DNA of 13,168 nt from CBCXVS01 sp965178525 (GCA_965178525.1 CBCXVS010000220.1:1-13168); one strand, 5' to 3'. Shown: positions 1-6,283, counted from the first letter of the stretch. A program made the numbers and translations. The notes: generated by a model from the sequence alone, not told the origin.

Positions 1-80
1 ACCCCAGACCGCTCCCTTCGTGACAAAACCCCCTCATGTGTTGGGTCAACCGTTGACACGACATGCAGTTAGAGCTTAAC

Positions 81-368
81 TTAATGCCATTCGAGAATGA
101 CCACTGAAAACGGCTCTGCATCACTCCAAAAAAGGCCCAAATTGATGACCGTCAGCATGGCTAACACGAGATGATCGGTCAGGTGTTCTCGGCCAAAAGC
201 GAATCGGTCACTGTCAAGAAGTTGTACACACGCAAAAGCGACGAGCAGCCCTAAGGCGAGCCAACGCCGGTCATCTGCCGGTGCATAACTGAAAAACGCA
301 AAGCCGCTGACTGACAGAATCGTCATGAGACCGGCTAAATCCATCCAACTGCTACGGAAACGCAACAT
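81..368 (-). CDS. Small three-helix membrane protein, unknown function
   Basis: Encodes 95 residues, family not recognised. The open frame runs further upstream, but that part overlaps the next membrane-protein gene out of frame and reads as Arg/His-rich low-complexity sequence. I chose the ATG at 368 because GGAGGAG sits directly before it (AAAGG slightly further) and hydrophobic sequence starts just after. Three likely membrane helices are visible: residues about 10-28 (LAGLMTILSVSGFAFFSY), 35-52 (RWLALGLLVAFACVQLL) and 67-84 (LTDHLVLAMLTVINLGLFW), with short charged loops. It lies 89 bases downstream of the larger membrane-protein gene on the same strand, so co-transcription is plausible. 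No catalytic motif is visible. The start could instead be the in-frame GTG six codons upstream. Confidence 0.6.
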   Translation of the reverse strand: MLRFRSSWMDLAGLMTILSVSGFAFFSYAPADDRRWLALGLLVAFACVQLLDSDRFAFGREHLTDHLVLAMLTVINLGLFWSDAEPFSVVILEWH

Positions 369-457
369 CTCCTCCGGACCTTTCACGTCACGCCAGTGCG
401 GGGTTGTGTCGAACGCTCTGGGCTGTATTCTACCTGGCCCGGACAGTCGTGTCACTT

Positions 458-1129
458 TCACTCCGCCAGGGCTGATGCGTCTGCGCCCTTCACCTGCCTC
501 CCGGCGCGCAGTTGCCGGTTCCACCAGAAGATGAGCGGGGTGATAAGCACGGCGGGTCCGAGCCAGAGGACAAAGTCCGGTTGGAAGGTAACGTTGGTCA
601 CGATAAAGGCGGTTAGCGTGGCGATGGTCGCCCCCATCATGCTGCCCAGATGCTGGGCAATGCGAGCCTTCCCCTTCATGCCGCCGGCGCGCAATCGTTT
701 GCAATCCCGATAACCGGAGTAGGCGCCGAAGAGACCGAAGACCAGGATGGTAATGCCATTGGTGTTGCGGCTCATGAGCATGTAGATGCCATACAGGATC
801 ATCACGAGTGCGGTGACCGACATGACGGCTGCCTTTGCCCAATCAATGAGCTGAGGGGTACCGCGTCTGTTTCTAGCGGATCGCCAACCGCTCAGGGCGA
901 AATAGAAGCTGAATATCGATATGAGGAACAGAAACAGATTGGGACGGAGAAGCGACATGGGAATAGCGGTCACGAAGATCGCGAACATGGCCCAGAAAAA
1001 AAGACGGCCGCTGTACATATGCCACGAGTGGGCGACATCGAGTAACTTGGAAAACATAGCAAACAAGGCAGAGATCAAAGCGGTAAAACCGGCGGCGATA
1101 TGCAGCGTCAGTAGCGTGTTGAATAACAT
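458..1129 (-). CDS. Polytopic membrane protein, DUF2306-like
   Basis: Encodes 223 residues with about seven hydrophobic helices: an N-terminal helix starting LLTLHIAAGFTALISALF, helices around residues 45-65, 70-90, 105-127 and 131-148, and two near the C-terminus (IATLTAFIVTNVTF; LGPAVLITPLIFWW). Conserved-looking His residues lie near helix 1 (LHIAAG), at the start of helix 2 (HSWHMYSGR) and before the penultimate helix (AQHLGSMMG). This recalls DUF2306-type predicted membrane proteins, but I assign the family only tentatively and know no substrate. The start at 1129 is supported by AAGGAG seven bases upstream; an ATG nine codons earlier has no such site. A degraded copy of the C-terminal third, plus the upstream block, recurs at 4881-5207. 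Upstream lies a 95-bp repeat carrying paired GGTCACAT boxes. Confidence 0.75.
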   Translation of the reverse strand: MLFNTLLTLHIAAGFTALISALFAMFSKLLDVAHSWHMYSGRLFFWAMFAIFVTAIPMSLLRPNLFLFLISIFSFYFALSGWRSARNRRGTPQLIDWAKAAVMSVTALVMILYGIYMLMSRNTNGITILVFGLFGAYSGYRDCKRLRAGGMKGKARIAQHLGSMMGATIATLTAFIVTNVTFQPDFVLWLGPAVLITPLIFWWNRQLRAGRQVKGADASALAE

Positions 1130-1186
1130 GGTATGTCTCCTTTTTTGCTGTTGCATAGGGCTGCATCCGTTGCGCCCTCATGCTGC

Positions 1187-1281
1187 AAAGGATAGATGCC
1201 GGCAGGTCACATGCCACAGTGCCGATGGTCACATCTGAGGGTCATAAAATAGGATGGGAAGGGGTCGCAGAATGGGCGCCA
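1187..1281. repeat. 95-bp direct repeat, copy 1
   Basis: This block matches 5113-5207 in the same orientation with one difference (G at 1240, A at 5166). It begins at AAAGGATAGATG and ends at GGGCGCCA, and the sequence differs abruptly outside both ends. It lies upstream of the membrane-protein gene ending at 458 and forms the left flank of the RSH/SLATT module. It is far better conserved than the neighbouring duplicated coding sequence, which suggests recent conversion, selection, or an independent repeat unit. Recombination between the two copies would delete 3,926 bp, including the whole RSH and SLATT module. Confidence 0.85.
1205..1234. promoter_or_regulatory. Tandem GGTCACAT boxes, possible operator
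   Basis: GGTCACAT occurs at 1205-1212 and 1227-1234, a 22-bp period or about two helical turns, upstream of the membrane-protein start at 1129. On the coding strand each box reads ATGTGACC and includes TGTGA, the half-site type used by CRP/FNR-like regulators, but arranged as a direct rather than inverted repeat. Both boxes are preserved in the second repeat copy. A role as an operator is inference. Confidence 0.35.
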
Positions 1282-1381
1282 TGTTCGTTGGCTGACCCTG
1301 TAAGCGCTTCTGCAGCTCGCCAACAACGTCATCAAACGATAACCGACCTTGTGCCAGCGAATCGCGGTCTCCGATTGTCAT
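1229..1381 (-). other. Possible 50-residue ORF with a tail shared with the right repeat
   Basis: A short open frame starts at ATG 1381 (MTIGDRDSLAQG...) and ends inside the 95-bp repeat with ...APILRPLPILFYDPQM. In the right copy, a different frame runs into the same tail with one change (DSQM). This suggests that the repeat boundary at 1281/5207 is a recombination joint rather than that the tail is a real protein end. There is no convincing ribosome-binding site. I see no other gene in 1130-1434. Confidence 0.2.
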
Positions 1382-1434
1382 AGAAGTGGGTCCATTTCAT
1401 GAGACTACATTTTCTGAAGCAGTGAAAAGAATCC

Positions 1435-2604
1435 TCACTTAGCGTTCGCCGAGTTCCAAATTAGCCTATACTCCCCTGGATACATCATTCTTTCCATATG
1501 GATAAAATTGTCGGATTTCGCGATTTCTTGTTGAAGTTGGTTCAGAATTTCTCCACTATTAATGGTTGTGTTGTGTAAATCCAAGCCAAGATCTTCGATA
1601 TGAACGTTTGGGTCATTCTCCACACCGTCAAACAGATGATAAAACGGAGGCGTAAACAAATCTGCGATATTCATCTCGTGATTCTTGAGTACCTCCGTTA
1701 CCTGATTTGCAGTCCCAATAACGTCAAGAACAACAATCTCTATTCCCAGCTTCAGTTTATCGAGTATCTCAAGTTCCTGCCAAGTAATCCCACTCGTTCC
1801 TGTACGCTCAATAATATCTGCGATAAGGTCGGTAAATTCACAATCGTTTCTGTGTAATAAGCGTATTGGTTCACCATGGACTCTATAGGCTGATACTAAA
1901 ATAGCGTCCCCCGGTATTGGACAGCAACACAGAGATTGATATATTGTTTCGTCATCTCTTATTCTATTCAATCGAGGAAATTTCGACTTCAACCTGGCCT
2001 TCGTTGGAAGGACTGTACTGCGCATTTTCTTAATATATTCTTTGTAGAGTTCATTTTTCCTCCTTTTATGATCTGGATAGGCATCTCTATAAATTTGCTT
2101 GTAATTTTCTTTATATTTGCCAATATAGTCTTCAACAAACGACGAATCTATTACAATATGCTCGATTAATGTATCAGAAGTTCTTGAACGATGTTCAGAT
2201 TCTAACTGATTCAGTAAGATGTCTGCATTTTCTAGGAGTCCTGGTCTCCGCCAAAAGTCATCATTTTTCATTAATATCTCTGTGACAATGTCCTGCCCTC
2301 TTTTCGCAAGCTCATATCTTTTTGTATTATCATCTAATGAGGCAACAATAAGACGCCGACTTTCTGGCCGATTCACAGCATCGAGATGATGAATCACGAT
2401 TTTCTCGCTTTGCTCTTTTTCAAAGGAATAGCATTCATTGGTTAACACGATTCTGCTATGTTCGACCTCGATTCTTTCGTTCCTGCTCGCATCGAATTTG
2501 TATACCTTTGGAAGATGATTTTCCGGTCGAGAATTCAACGCATAATAGAAATCGAGTACTGTAGATCGCCAGGGTAGTAAAAGCACTTCCCCCTCATCTG
2601 TCAT
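1435..2604 (-). CDS. RelA/SpoT homolog, C-terminal part (TGS, CC finger, ACT)
   Basis: This 389-residue frame is the regulatory half of a long RSH protein. It opens with a TGS domain (MTDEGEVLLLPWRSTVLDFY, equivalent to the family TPkGev..LP.gsT..DFAY), followed by a helical region (about 85-215). It then has the conserved Cys/zinc-finger-like motif CCCPIPGD (226-233) with HRNDC (251-255), and a C-terminal ACT-like domain (about 285-370, with NIADL at 312-316). The frame is open upstream of the ATG and reads SSSSNVIVMTDEGEV, matching the usual linker into TGS, so ATG 2604 is probably not a real start. It is in the same reading frame as the N-terminal part (2752-3966). Only the roughly 150-bp middle segment is shifted. 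In classic RSH proteins this half senses ribosomes or acyl carrier protein and controls the synthetase. Confidence 0.8.
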   Translation of the reverse strand: MTDEGEVLLLPWRSTVLDFYYALNSRPENHLPKVYKFDASRNERIEVEHSRIVLTNECYSFEKEQSEKIVIHHLDAVNRPESRRLIVASLDDNTKRYELAKRGQDIVTEILMKNDDFWRRPGLLENADILLNQLESEHRSRTSDTLIEHIVIDSSFVEDYIGKYKENYKQIYRDAYPDHKRRKNELYKEYIKKMRSTVLPTKARLKSKFPRLNRIRDDETIYQSLCCCPIPGDAILVSAYRVHGEPIRLLHRNDCEFTDLIADIIERTGTSGITWQELEILDKLKLGIEIVVLDVIGTANQVTEVLKNHEMNIADLFTPPFYHLFDGVENDPNVHIEDLGLDLHNTTINSGEILNQLQQEIAKSDNFIHMERMMYPGEYRLIWNSANAK

Positions 2605-2609
2605 GACAA

Positions 2610-2804
2610 TTACATTACTACTGCTTGATACACTATATTCTGAAGCTTCTCCCCTCTGATAATTCCTGGAGGTTCTTCGATCTTATAGATCCAGTGCGAA
2701 GCGTCAACGCCTTCCGCAAACTCGTGAACCATCCGATCTCTGACTTGCACCTCAACAACCATTTCTCTCGTTGTATATCTTGTGATAAGCATCGTACTTA
2801 TCAT
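2610..2804 (-). CDS. RelA/SpoT homolog, middle segment in shifted frame
   Basis: This frame carries the end of the (p)ppGpp synthetase domain: VVEVQVRD (family vEvQIRT, with the catalytic Glu) and HEFAEGVDASHWIYK (family ..AE.GvAAHW.YK). It is not an independent gene. Its first residues overlap the N-terminal frame, and its useful sequence begins exactly where that frame stops. Joining N-terminal ...KYDAYHKIYNER to this frame's MVVEVQ restores the expected spacing after the GYQSLH-like motif. Removing one A from the AAA at about 2760 and adding one G to the GGGG at 2651-2654 would produce a continuous protein. The two shifts cancel, since the flanking parts share one frame. Confidence 0.75.
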   Translation of the reverse strand: MISTMLITRYTTREMVVEVQVRDRMVHEFAEGVDASHWIYKIEEPPGIIRGEKLQNIVYQAVVM

Positions 2805-3966
2805 TAATCTTTCTTTTTATTTCTTGGAATCGTCTATTTCGAAATGCTTTAATACACCGGGTAACATAATTCAGTTTCTCTCTTTCCAGAGCTTCACCAT
2901 CTGTACTTTTGGGTTTAAAAACAACTCTAAGGCCAATCAAATCGTCAATTTGAAATTCCTTTTTTATGTAGTCTTGCAAATCCAGATCTGTCGCAAAATC
3001 CGTCCTTCCAGAATATTCCGATTGCGGATCAAGCTGCCTTAGCCATCTGAGCAGTGACAGGTAAATCGAGTAGTTGTGTTTCACCCTCCCTGTCACTTCT
3101 ACAGTGGACGTTCTAATCTGTTCCCTAAACTCGTGCTCAAGATCAACACGTGCCGTATATAAAAATGCCTCCATTTCTTCTCGTCTTTTGTCGATCTTCT
3201 CCTTGATAAAATCATTGATGAAATCGTACTCACCTTGGTATGCGTAACGAAAAAGGCTGTCTTCAAAATCACGAGTCGCAGCATCTAGTCGCAACATATG
3301 CGTCACCGGCACACAAACGCTGAATATGATCTTGCTTGCACGGTTCTCATCTAAAGGAGATGAGTAGTTAATACCAAATACCGAGGGATGAAACGCTTTC
3401 CACTCCATATCTTTGACTCGTGCTAGTGCCGAAGCCAAACAAACTACAACCGAGCGAAAATCTAGAGATTTGTCTAAATCATTCCCAGAAGTCTCTATGC
3501 CAAATAAGGGATAGTATAGTTCCTTGAACACTTCTCTCAACCTCGTTAATGTACTCGTAATTTCGATTTGATCTCTGTAGTTGTTTGCATAACGCTGTAT
3601 AAAGCTCGTTTCCTTAATATGGTGGAACAACCCACTAATGATAATTTCTGGGTGAAACCCCCAGTTGGATAATAACTCTGCCGTATGAACTGAATGCTTA
3701 ACGTTTTCCTTTTTTAATGCCTCATCTTGAATTGCTTGTTCGAACACATCGAAGGCGGTTTTGACACGATTAAAGTAGTATTGTGGGTACCTATCGGAGA
3801 TATTATAAAGAATGGATATTTTCCTAGTCTCAAACTCCGTATTGTCTATGTAAATCATCGTTGTGCATCCCATTCTGAGGGGTTTAATCCGGCTAATTAG
3901 CAAACTATCCAGCGCTCTCAATCGATAGTGTCTTTTTATGATATGGATAGAGTACCATGACGGCAT
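2752..3966 (-). CDS. RelA/SpoT homolog, N-terminal part (dead hydrolase, synthetase)
   Basis: This is the N-terminal part of a roughly 800-residue RSH alarmone synthetase. Numbering is from the likely start at ATG 3858 (MIYIDN); ATG 3966 is possible, and neither has a clear ribosome-binding site. Residues about 40-160 align with the HD hydrolase domain, but its signature is degraded: the expected HD..ED reads HHIKET (79-84), and the usual DRLHN region reads SALARVKD. The bridge PVTHMLRLDAATRDFEDSLF (184-203) follows. The synthetase then shows GRVKHNYSIY (257-266), DDLIGLRVVF (305-314) and KYDAYHK (354-360), matching GRxKHxYSI, yDLxAxRv and GYQSLHT. The expected activity is pyrophosphate transfer from ATP to GDP/GTP with no ability to hydrolyse the product. 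It lies downstream of the SLATT gene on the same strand. The frame breaks before the catalytic Glu motif, which is in the next frame. Confidence 0.8.
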   Translation of the reverse strand: MPSWYSIHIIKRHYRLRALDSLLISRIKPLRMGCTTMIYIDNTEFETRKISILYNISDRYPQYYFNRVKTAFDVFEQAIQDEALKKENVKHSVHTAELLSNWGFHPEIIISGLFHHIKETSFIQRYANNYRDQIEITSTLTRLREVFKELYYPLFGIETSGNDLDKSLDFRSVVVCLASALARVKDMEWKAFHPSVFGINYSSPLDENRASKIIFSVCVPVTHMLRLDAATRDFEDSLFRYAYQGEYDFINDFIKEKIDKRREEMEAFLYTARVDLEHEFREQIRTSTVEVTGRVKHNYSIYLSLLRWLRQLDPQSEYSGRTDFATDLDLQDYIKKEFQIDDLIGLRVVFKPKSTDGEALEREKLNYVTRCIKAFRNRRFQEIKRKINDKYDAYHKIYNERNGC

Positions 3967-3980
3967 TAGTCTGACAAGGT

Positions 3981-3994
3981 CGCAAGGTCTTGCG
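3981..3994. promoter_or_regulatory. Small palindrome upstream of the RSH gene
   Basis: CGCAAG-GT-CTTGCG forms perfect 6-bp arms with a 2-bp centre, 15 bp upstream of the longest possible RSH start and in the gap between it and the SLATT gene. It could be a repressor site or a small hairpin in the transcript. I cannot assign a regulator. Confidence 0.25.
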
Positions 3995-4081
3995 CGAGAT
4001 TTCGGCCTTGCTTAGGCGAAACGTATAACAGAAGAACATGGAAGGACTATCAAATACTTGTGTTCGTTGCTCAGATACCCC

Positions 4082-4573
4082 TCAGGGATTACGTTGTTTT
4101 GCCATAACTGCTCTAGCCCGTTGCCAAAATGTCTCAGCTACGATTGGCGCTTCCTTGTCAAGATAGTCCATCTGTTTTCGAATTCTATCGCAGACATTGT
4201 TCATATCGTCTTCATCCGAAAATGCCTGACGCTGCTCCAATTCTTGCTTAATGGCACAATAAGAAGCATCAGCCTTTTGATGCTTATTGGACCTTTCTTC
4301 GAGGCGAAGAAAGGTTTGAAGGGCCGATAGTATAGCAACCGTAATGCTAAGCAGACCTAAGATCAGTGCGCTGGATTGTTGCACAGACCCACTTTTCCAC
4401 CCGGCGAATACGAATCCACCCACAATAGCGGAAAGCATAACGGATGGTATGCCCAACCAATAATGCAACAGAGCAAATCTCTTCGCTGCGAATCGGTGGG
4501 CTAACTGTGCCCGCCTTACTCGCGATATCCATTTTTCCAAAAGTAGTGTGGGACTAGAGTCTTTATCGCTCAT
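4082..4573 (-). CDS. SLATT-type two-TM membrane protein, putative effector
   Basis: Encodes 163 residues from ATG 4573 (MSDKDSS). The frame is open for 47 codons further up, but that part is Cys-rich and unlike the family. The architecture is that of the SLATT superfamily (SMODS- and SLOG-associating 2TM effector). An amphipathic helix (LLLEKWISRVRRAQLAHRFA) leads into TM1 (LGIPSVMLSAIVGGFVFAGW), a short loop, TM2 (SSALILGLLSITVAILSALQ) and a long charged helix (LRLEERSNKHQKADASYCAI) with the typical His and Ala/Tyr pattern. SLATT proteins are predicted to be pore-forming effectors in nucleotide-signalled conflict systems, where membrane disruption follows sensing. It lies upstream of the split RSH on the same strand, so an alarmone or related nucleotide made by the RSH might gate it. 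That functional link is inference. A housekeeping membrane role cannot be excluded. Confidence 0.7.
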   Translation of the reverse strand: MSDKDSSPTLLLEKWISRVRRAQLAHRFAAKRFALLHYWLGIPSVMLSAIVGGFVFAGWKSGSVQQSSALILGLLSITVAILSALQTFLRLEERSNKHQKADASYCAIKQELEQRQAFSDEDDMNNVCDRIRKQMDYLDKEAPIVAETFWQRARAVMAKQRNP

Positions 4574-4880
4574 AATTGCAGTCTGACGATCAATCTTGTC
4601 TGCGAGCCGAGTGTGACGGAGCCAGGATTGTGGCAACTCGCAATCAACACGCTCCGCGTACTCACATTTACCAAATAGTAGTGACGGGCAACTGTCGCGT
4701 AGACAAGGTAGCATAGGCAGTTATAAGTGGGCAAGTCACATCCGCATTGACGGATAGGCAATTCAAACACGATTTTTCAGGGACGCTTCCAGTAGCAGCG
4801 CACGCACGGCGGCAAACAGCGCTGCCGGGCAAGGCACTGTGGGCTGCTCCAAATGCCCTCAGATATTCGTAAGCTTCCTT
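4574..4880. other. Stretch without a supportable gene
   Basis: This stretch lies upstream of the SLATT gene. Open frames here are short, Cys-rich and mutually overlapping, with no ribosome-binding sites or family motifs. It probably holds the promoter of the SLATT/RSH module, but I see no convincing -35/-10 pair. It ends where homology to the left flank (position 412 onward) begins. Confidence 0.5.
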
Positions 4881-5207
4881 ATGCTCTGAGCCGTATTCTA
4901 CCTGGCACATGCCGTCGTGTTACTAGGGTTCAGCCAGGGCTGATGCTTCGACGCCCTTTACCCGCCGTCCTGCGCACAGTTGCTGGTTCCACCAGAAGAT
5001 GAGCGGGGTGATGAGCACAGCGAGTCCGACCCAGAGGACAAAGGCCGATTGGAAGGTAAAGTTGGTCACGACAAGGCAGTTAGCGTGGCGATGGTCGCCT
5101 CCATCTTGCTGGAAAGGATAGATGCCGGCAGGTCACATGCCACAGTGCCGATGGTCACATCTGAGAGTCATAAAATAGGATGGGAAGGGGTCGCAGAATG
5201 GGCGCCA
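4881..5207. repeat. Decayed, internally deleted duplicate of 412-1281
   Basis: Positions 4881 to about 5112 match 412-645, that is, the end of the membrane-protein gene and its downstream spacer, with scattered substitutions and small indels. From 5113 the match jumps to 1187-1281, and that part is nearly identical. About 540 bp of the left copy is missing here. The joint lies at CATGCTG-like sequences found at both deletion ends in the left copy (CATCATGCTG near 636-645 and CCTCATGCTG near 1176-1185), consistent with a microhomology deletion. Direct orientation and flanking position make it the right border of the RSH/SLATT segment. Confidence 0.8.
4923..5112 (-). pseudogene. Remnant of a DUF2306-like membrane protein gene
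   Basis: Translating in two frames recovers the C-terminus of the gene at 458-1129: ATIATLTAL, then after a one-base deletion (CACGACAAGG here against CACGATAAAGG there) VTNFTFQSAFVLW, LAVLITPLIFWWNQQL and VKGVEASALAEP followed by a stop. The first two thirds of the gene are absent and nothing supplies a start, so it cannot be functional. It shows that the locus carried a second copy of the membrane-protein gene, separated from the first by the RSH/SLATT segment. Confidence 0.8.
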
Positions 5208-5294
5208 CCGTATCCCCACGAGCGGTGACGAGGAAGCTGCCGAGCCGGTGAAAACGTGGTCTGTCCCCAATTTTCCTTGCCCCCGATCCATTCC

Positions 5295-5337
5295 TTGCAT
5301 CTTCCGGTCTCTCCATTATACTTGACGTCAAGCTTGA
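5295..5337 (+). promoter_or_regulatory. Toxin-antitoxin promoter with overlapping palindromes
   Basis: A possible -35 TTGCAT (5295-5300) and -10 TATACT (5317-5322) are 16 bp apart, placing transcription start near 5329, about 80 bases before the antitoxin. Two perfect palindromes overlap the -10 and start site: CTTGACGTCAAG (5321-5332) and TCAAGCTTGA (5328-5337). Together they give three alternating CTTGA/TCAAG half-sites. Such an array over a promoter fits autoregulation by the antitoxin or the toxin-antitoxin complex. The promoter and operator assignment is inference. Confidence 0.45.
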
Positions 5338-5407
5338 GGCTTTATCCTCTGGGTTTATGCTATTCCATTGGGCTAGCGTGTTCGATGCGCCAACGGGCCG
5401 TGTGACG

Positions 5408-5740
5408 ATGATGAGCACATTACAAAAAGCAGAGCAATTGCTCGCCAAAATGACACCCGAAGAAAAAATCCAACTGCTGCAATGGATCGCCCGTGATCTG
5501 GGTGGCGCATTCCCTGGGGTGGTCAGCACCTCTGGTGTGTGTGGAGGCCATCCACGCATCATGGGGACACGTATGCCGGTTTGGGTGCTGGTACAGTATC
5601 GAAAGCTTGGTGCGAGCGAGGCAGATTTGCTCAGCGCCTATCCCACGTTACGTGCCGAAGATTTAGCTAACGCCTGGGCATATTATCGCGCCCATCATGA
5701 CGAAATCGAGCATCAGATCACTGAGAACGACACGGCATAG
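5408..5740 (+). CDS. DUF433-family antitoxin
   Basis: Encodes 110 residues from ATG 5408 (or the adjacent ATG 5411). An in-frame ATG at 5357 would add 17 residues unlike the family. The N-terminal part is helical (STLQKAEQLLAKMTPEEKIQ). The DUF433 domain (about 45-105) has GVCGGHPRIMGTRMPVWVLV, then LGASEADLLSAYPTLRAEDL and NAWAYYRAHHDEIE. DUF433 is a small winged-helix-like domain that acts as the antitoxin for DUF5615 PIN-like nucleases, neutralising the toxin and probably repressing its own promoter. The toxin gene starts two bases after this stop codon, so the pair is translationally coupled. No strong ribosome-binding site precedes either possible start. Confidence 0.85.
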   Translation: MMSTLQKAEQLLAKMTPEEKIQLLQWIARDLGGAFPGVVSTSGVCGGHPRIMGTRMPVWVLVQYRKLGASEADLLSAYPTLRAEDLANAWAYYRAHHDEIEHQITENDTA

Positions 5741-5742
5741 AG

Positions 5743-6099
5743 ATGGCTCGCTTGTATGCCAACGAGAATTTTCCGCTTCCTGTTGTTGAAGAGCTCAGGC
5801 GTTTAGGCCACGATGTCCTGACGATTCAGGAGACGGGTCAACAAGCGAATCAAGAATATCCGGACGAAGACGTACTGGCGTCTGCCAGGGGAGACGCCCG
5901 GGCTGTCCTGACTCTCAACCGTCAGGATTTTATCCGGTTGCACAGGAAGTTCCCGGATCACAGTGGGATCGTTGTCTGCACGGCTGACCTCGATTTTACG
6001 GGTCAGGCAAGGCGGATTCATGAAGCCATCGAGGCTTACGATTCATTAGCCGGTCAGTTGATTCGAATCTATCGGCCTCGCATNNNNNNNNNNATGTAA
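5743..6099 (+). CDS. DUF5615 PIN-like toxin, C-terminus runs into assembly gap
   Basis: At least 113 residues are readable before the Ns. The protein matches the DUF5615/Mut7-C PIN-like nuclease family paired with DUF433: ANENFPLPVVEELRRLGHDV at the N-terminus, PDEDVLASARGDARAVLTLN (40-59), QDFIRLH, then SGIVV and a C-terminal LAGQLIRIYRPR. Family members are expected to be Mg-dependent ribonucleases with clustered acidic residues. The N-terminal motif is more often ADENFP, so Asn7 in place of Asp is a possible loss of a catalytic acid, although Glu8, Asp41 and Asp62 remain. The stop at 6097-6099 lies beyond the 10-N gap and may not belong to this gene. The domain looks essentially complete before the gap. 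Confidence 0.8.
   Translation: MARLYANENFPLPVVEELRRLGHDVLTIQETGQQANQEYPDEDVLASARGDARAVLTLNRQDFIRLHRKFPDHSGIVVCTADLDFTGQARRIHEAIEAYDSLAGQLIRIYRPRXXXXM
6084..6093. other. Assembly gap (10 Ns)
   Basis: Ten undetermined bases interrupt the end of the toxin gene. A round number of Ns usually marks a scaffold join of unknown true length, so the 3' end of the toxin and its linkage to the acyl-CoA dehydrogenase are not certain. Confidence 0.95.
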
Positions 6100-6180
6100 A
6101 GCCTGTGTGGGAAAAATAGCGCTGATCACCTCATTCACCCAAGCAACCCAAGCCATACGCGGAAAGAGAACAGCTCTACA

Positions 6181-6211
6181 TTGATCTTTCAGCGGCGACG
6201 ATGTATATAAC
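6181..6211 (+). promoter_or_regulatory. Putative promoter of the acyl-CoA dehydrogenase gene
   Basis: TTGATC (6181-6186) is followed after 17 bp by TATATA (6204-6209), with an overlapping TATAAC at 6206-6211. It faces the acyl-CoA dehydrogenase start about 70 bases downstream. This is a sigma-70-type match by eye only. Apart from this, 6100-6283 shows nothing. Confidence 0.45.
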
Positions 6212-6283
6212 GTGCACGAGAGAAGATTTTCCCAACGCAACGCATCGGGTTGCGGGCTGCCCCAGGGCCATGGAGACATACAC

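Noticed and set aside
45..81. Promoter-like TTGACA and palindrome GTCAAC-C-GTTGAC near the window start
   Set aside because: The -10 position (TTAACT) is poor and no plus-strand gene follows; the palindrome is short and has no context.
81..842. Single 253-codon minus-strand reading frame covering both membrane proteins
   Set aside because: Its first half is an Arg/His-rich shadow of the real gene at 458-1129 in another frame. Only the part from ATG 368 has a ribosome-binding site and membrane helices.
2700..2800. Programmed ribosomal frameshifting in the RSH gene
   Set aside because: Two shifts of opposite sign within 150 bp with no slippery heptamer or obvious stimulatory structure; paired indels or sequencing errors are simpler.
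4574..4714. 47-residue N-terminal extension of the SLATT protein
   Set aside because: Cys-rich and outside the SLATT pattern, with no ribosome-binding site at ATG 4714. ATG 4573 fits the domain start better, although its own site is weak.
5155..5562. 135-codon minus-strand frame opposite the antitoxin start
   Set aside because: It lies antisense to the DUF433 gene and its end is merely the tail carried by the 95-bp repeat. No domain or ribosome-binding site.
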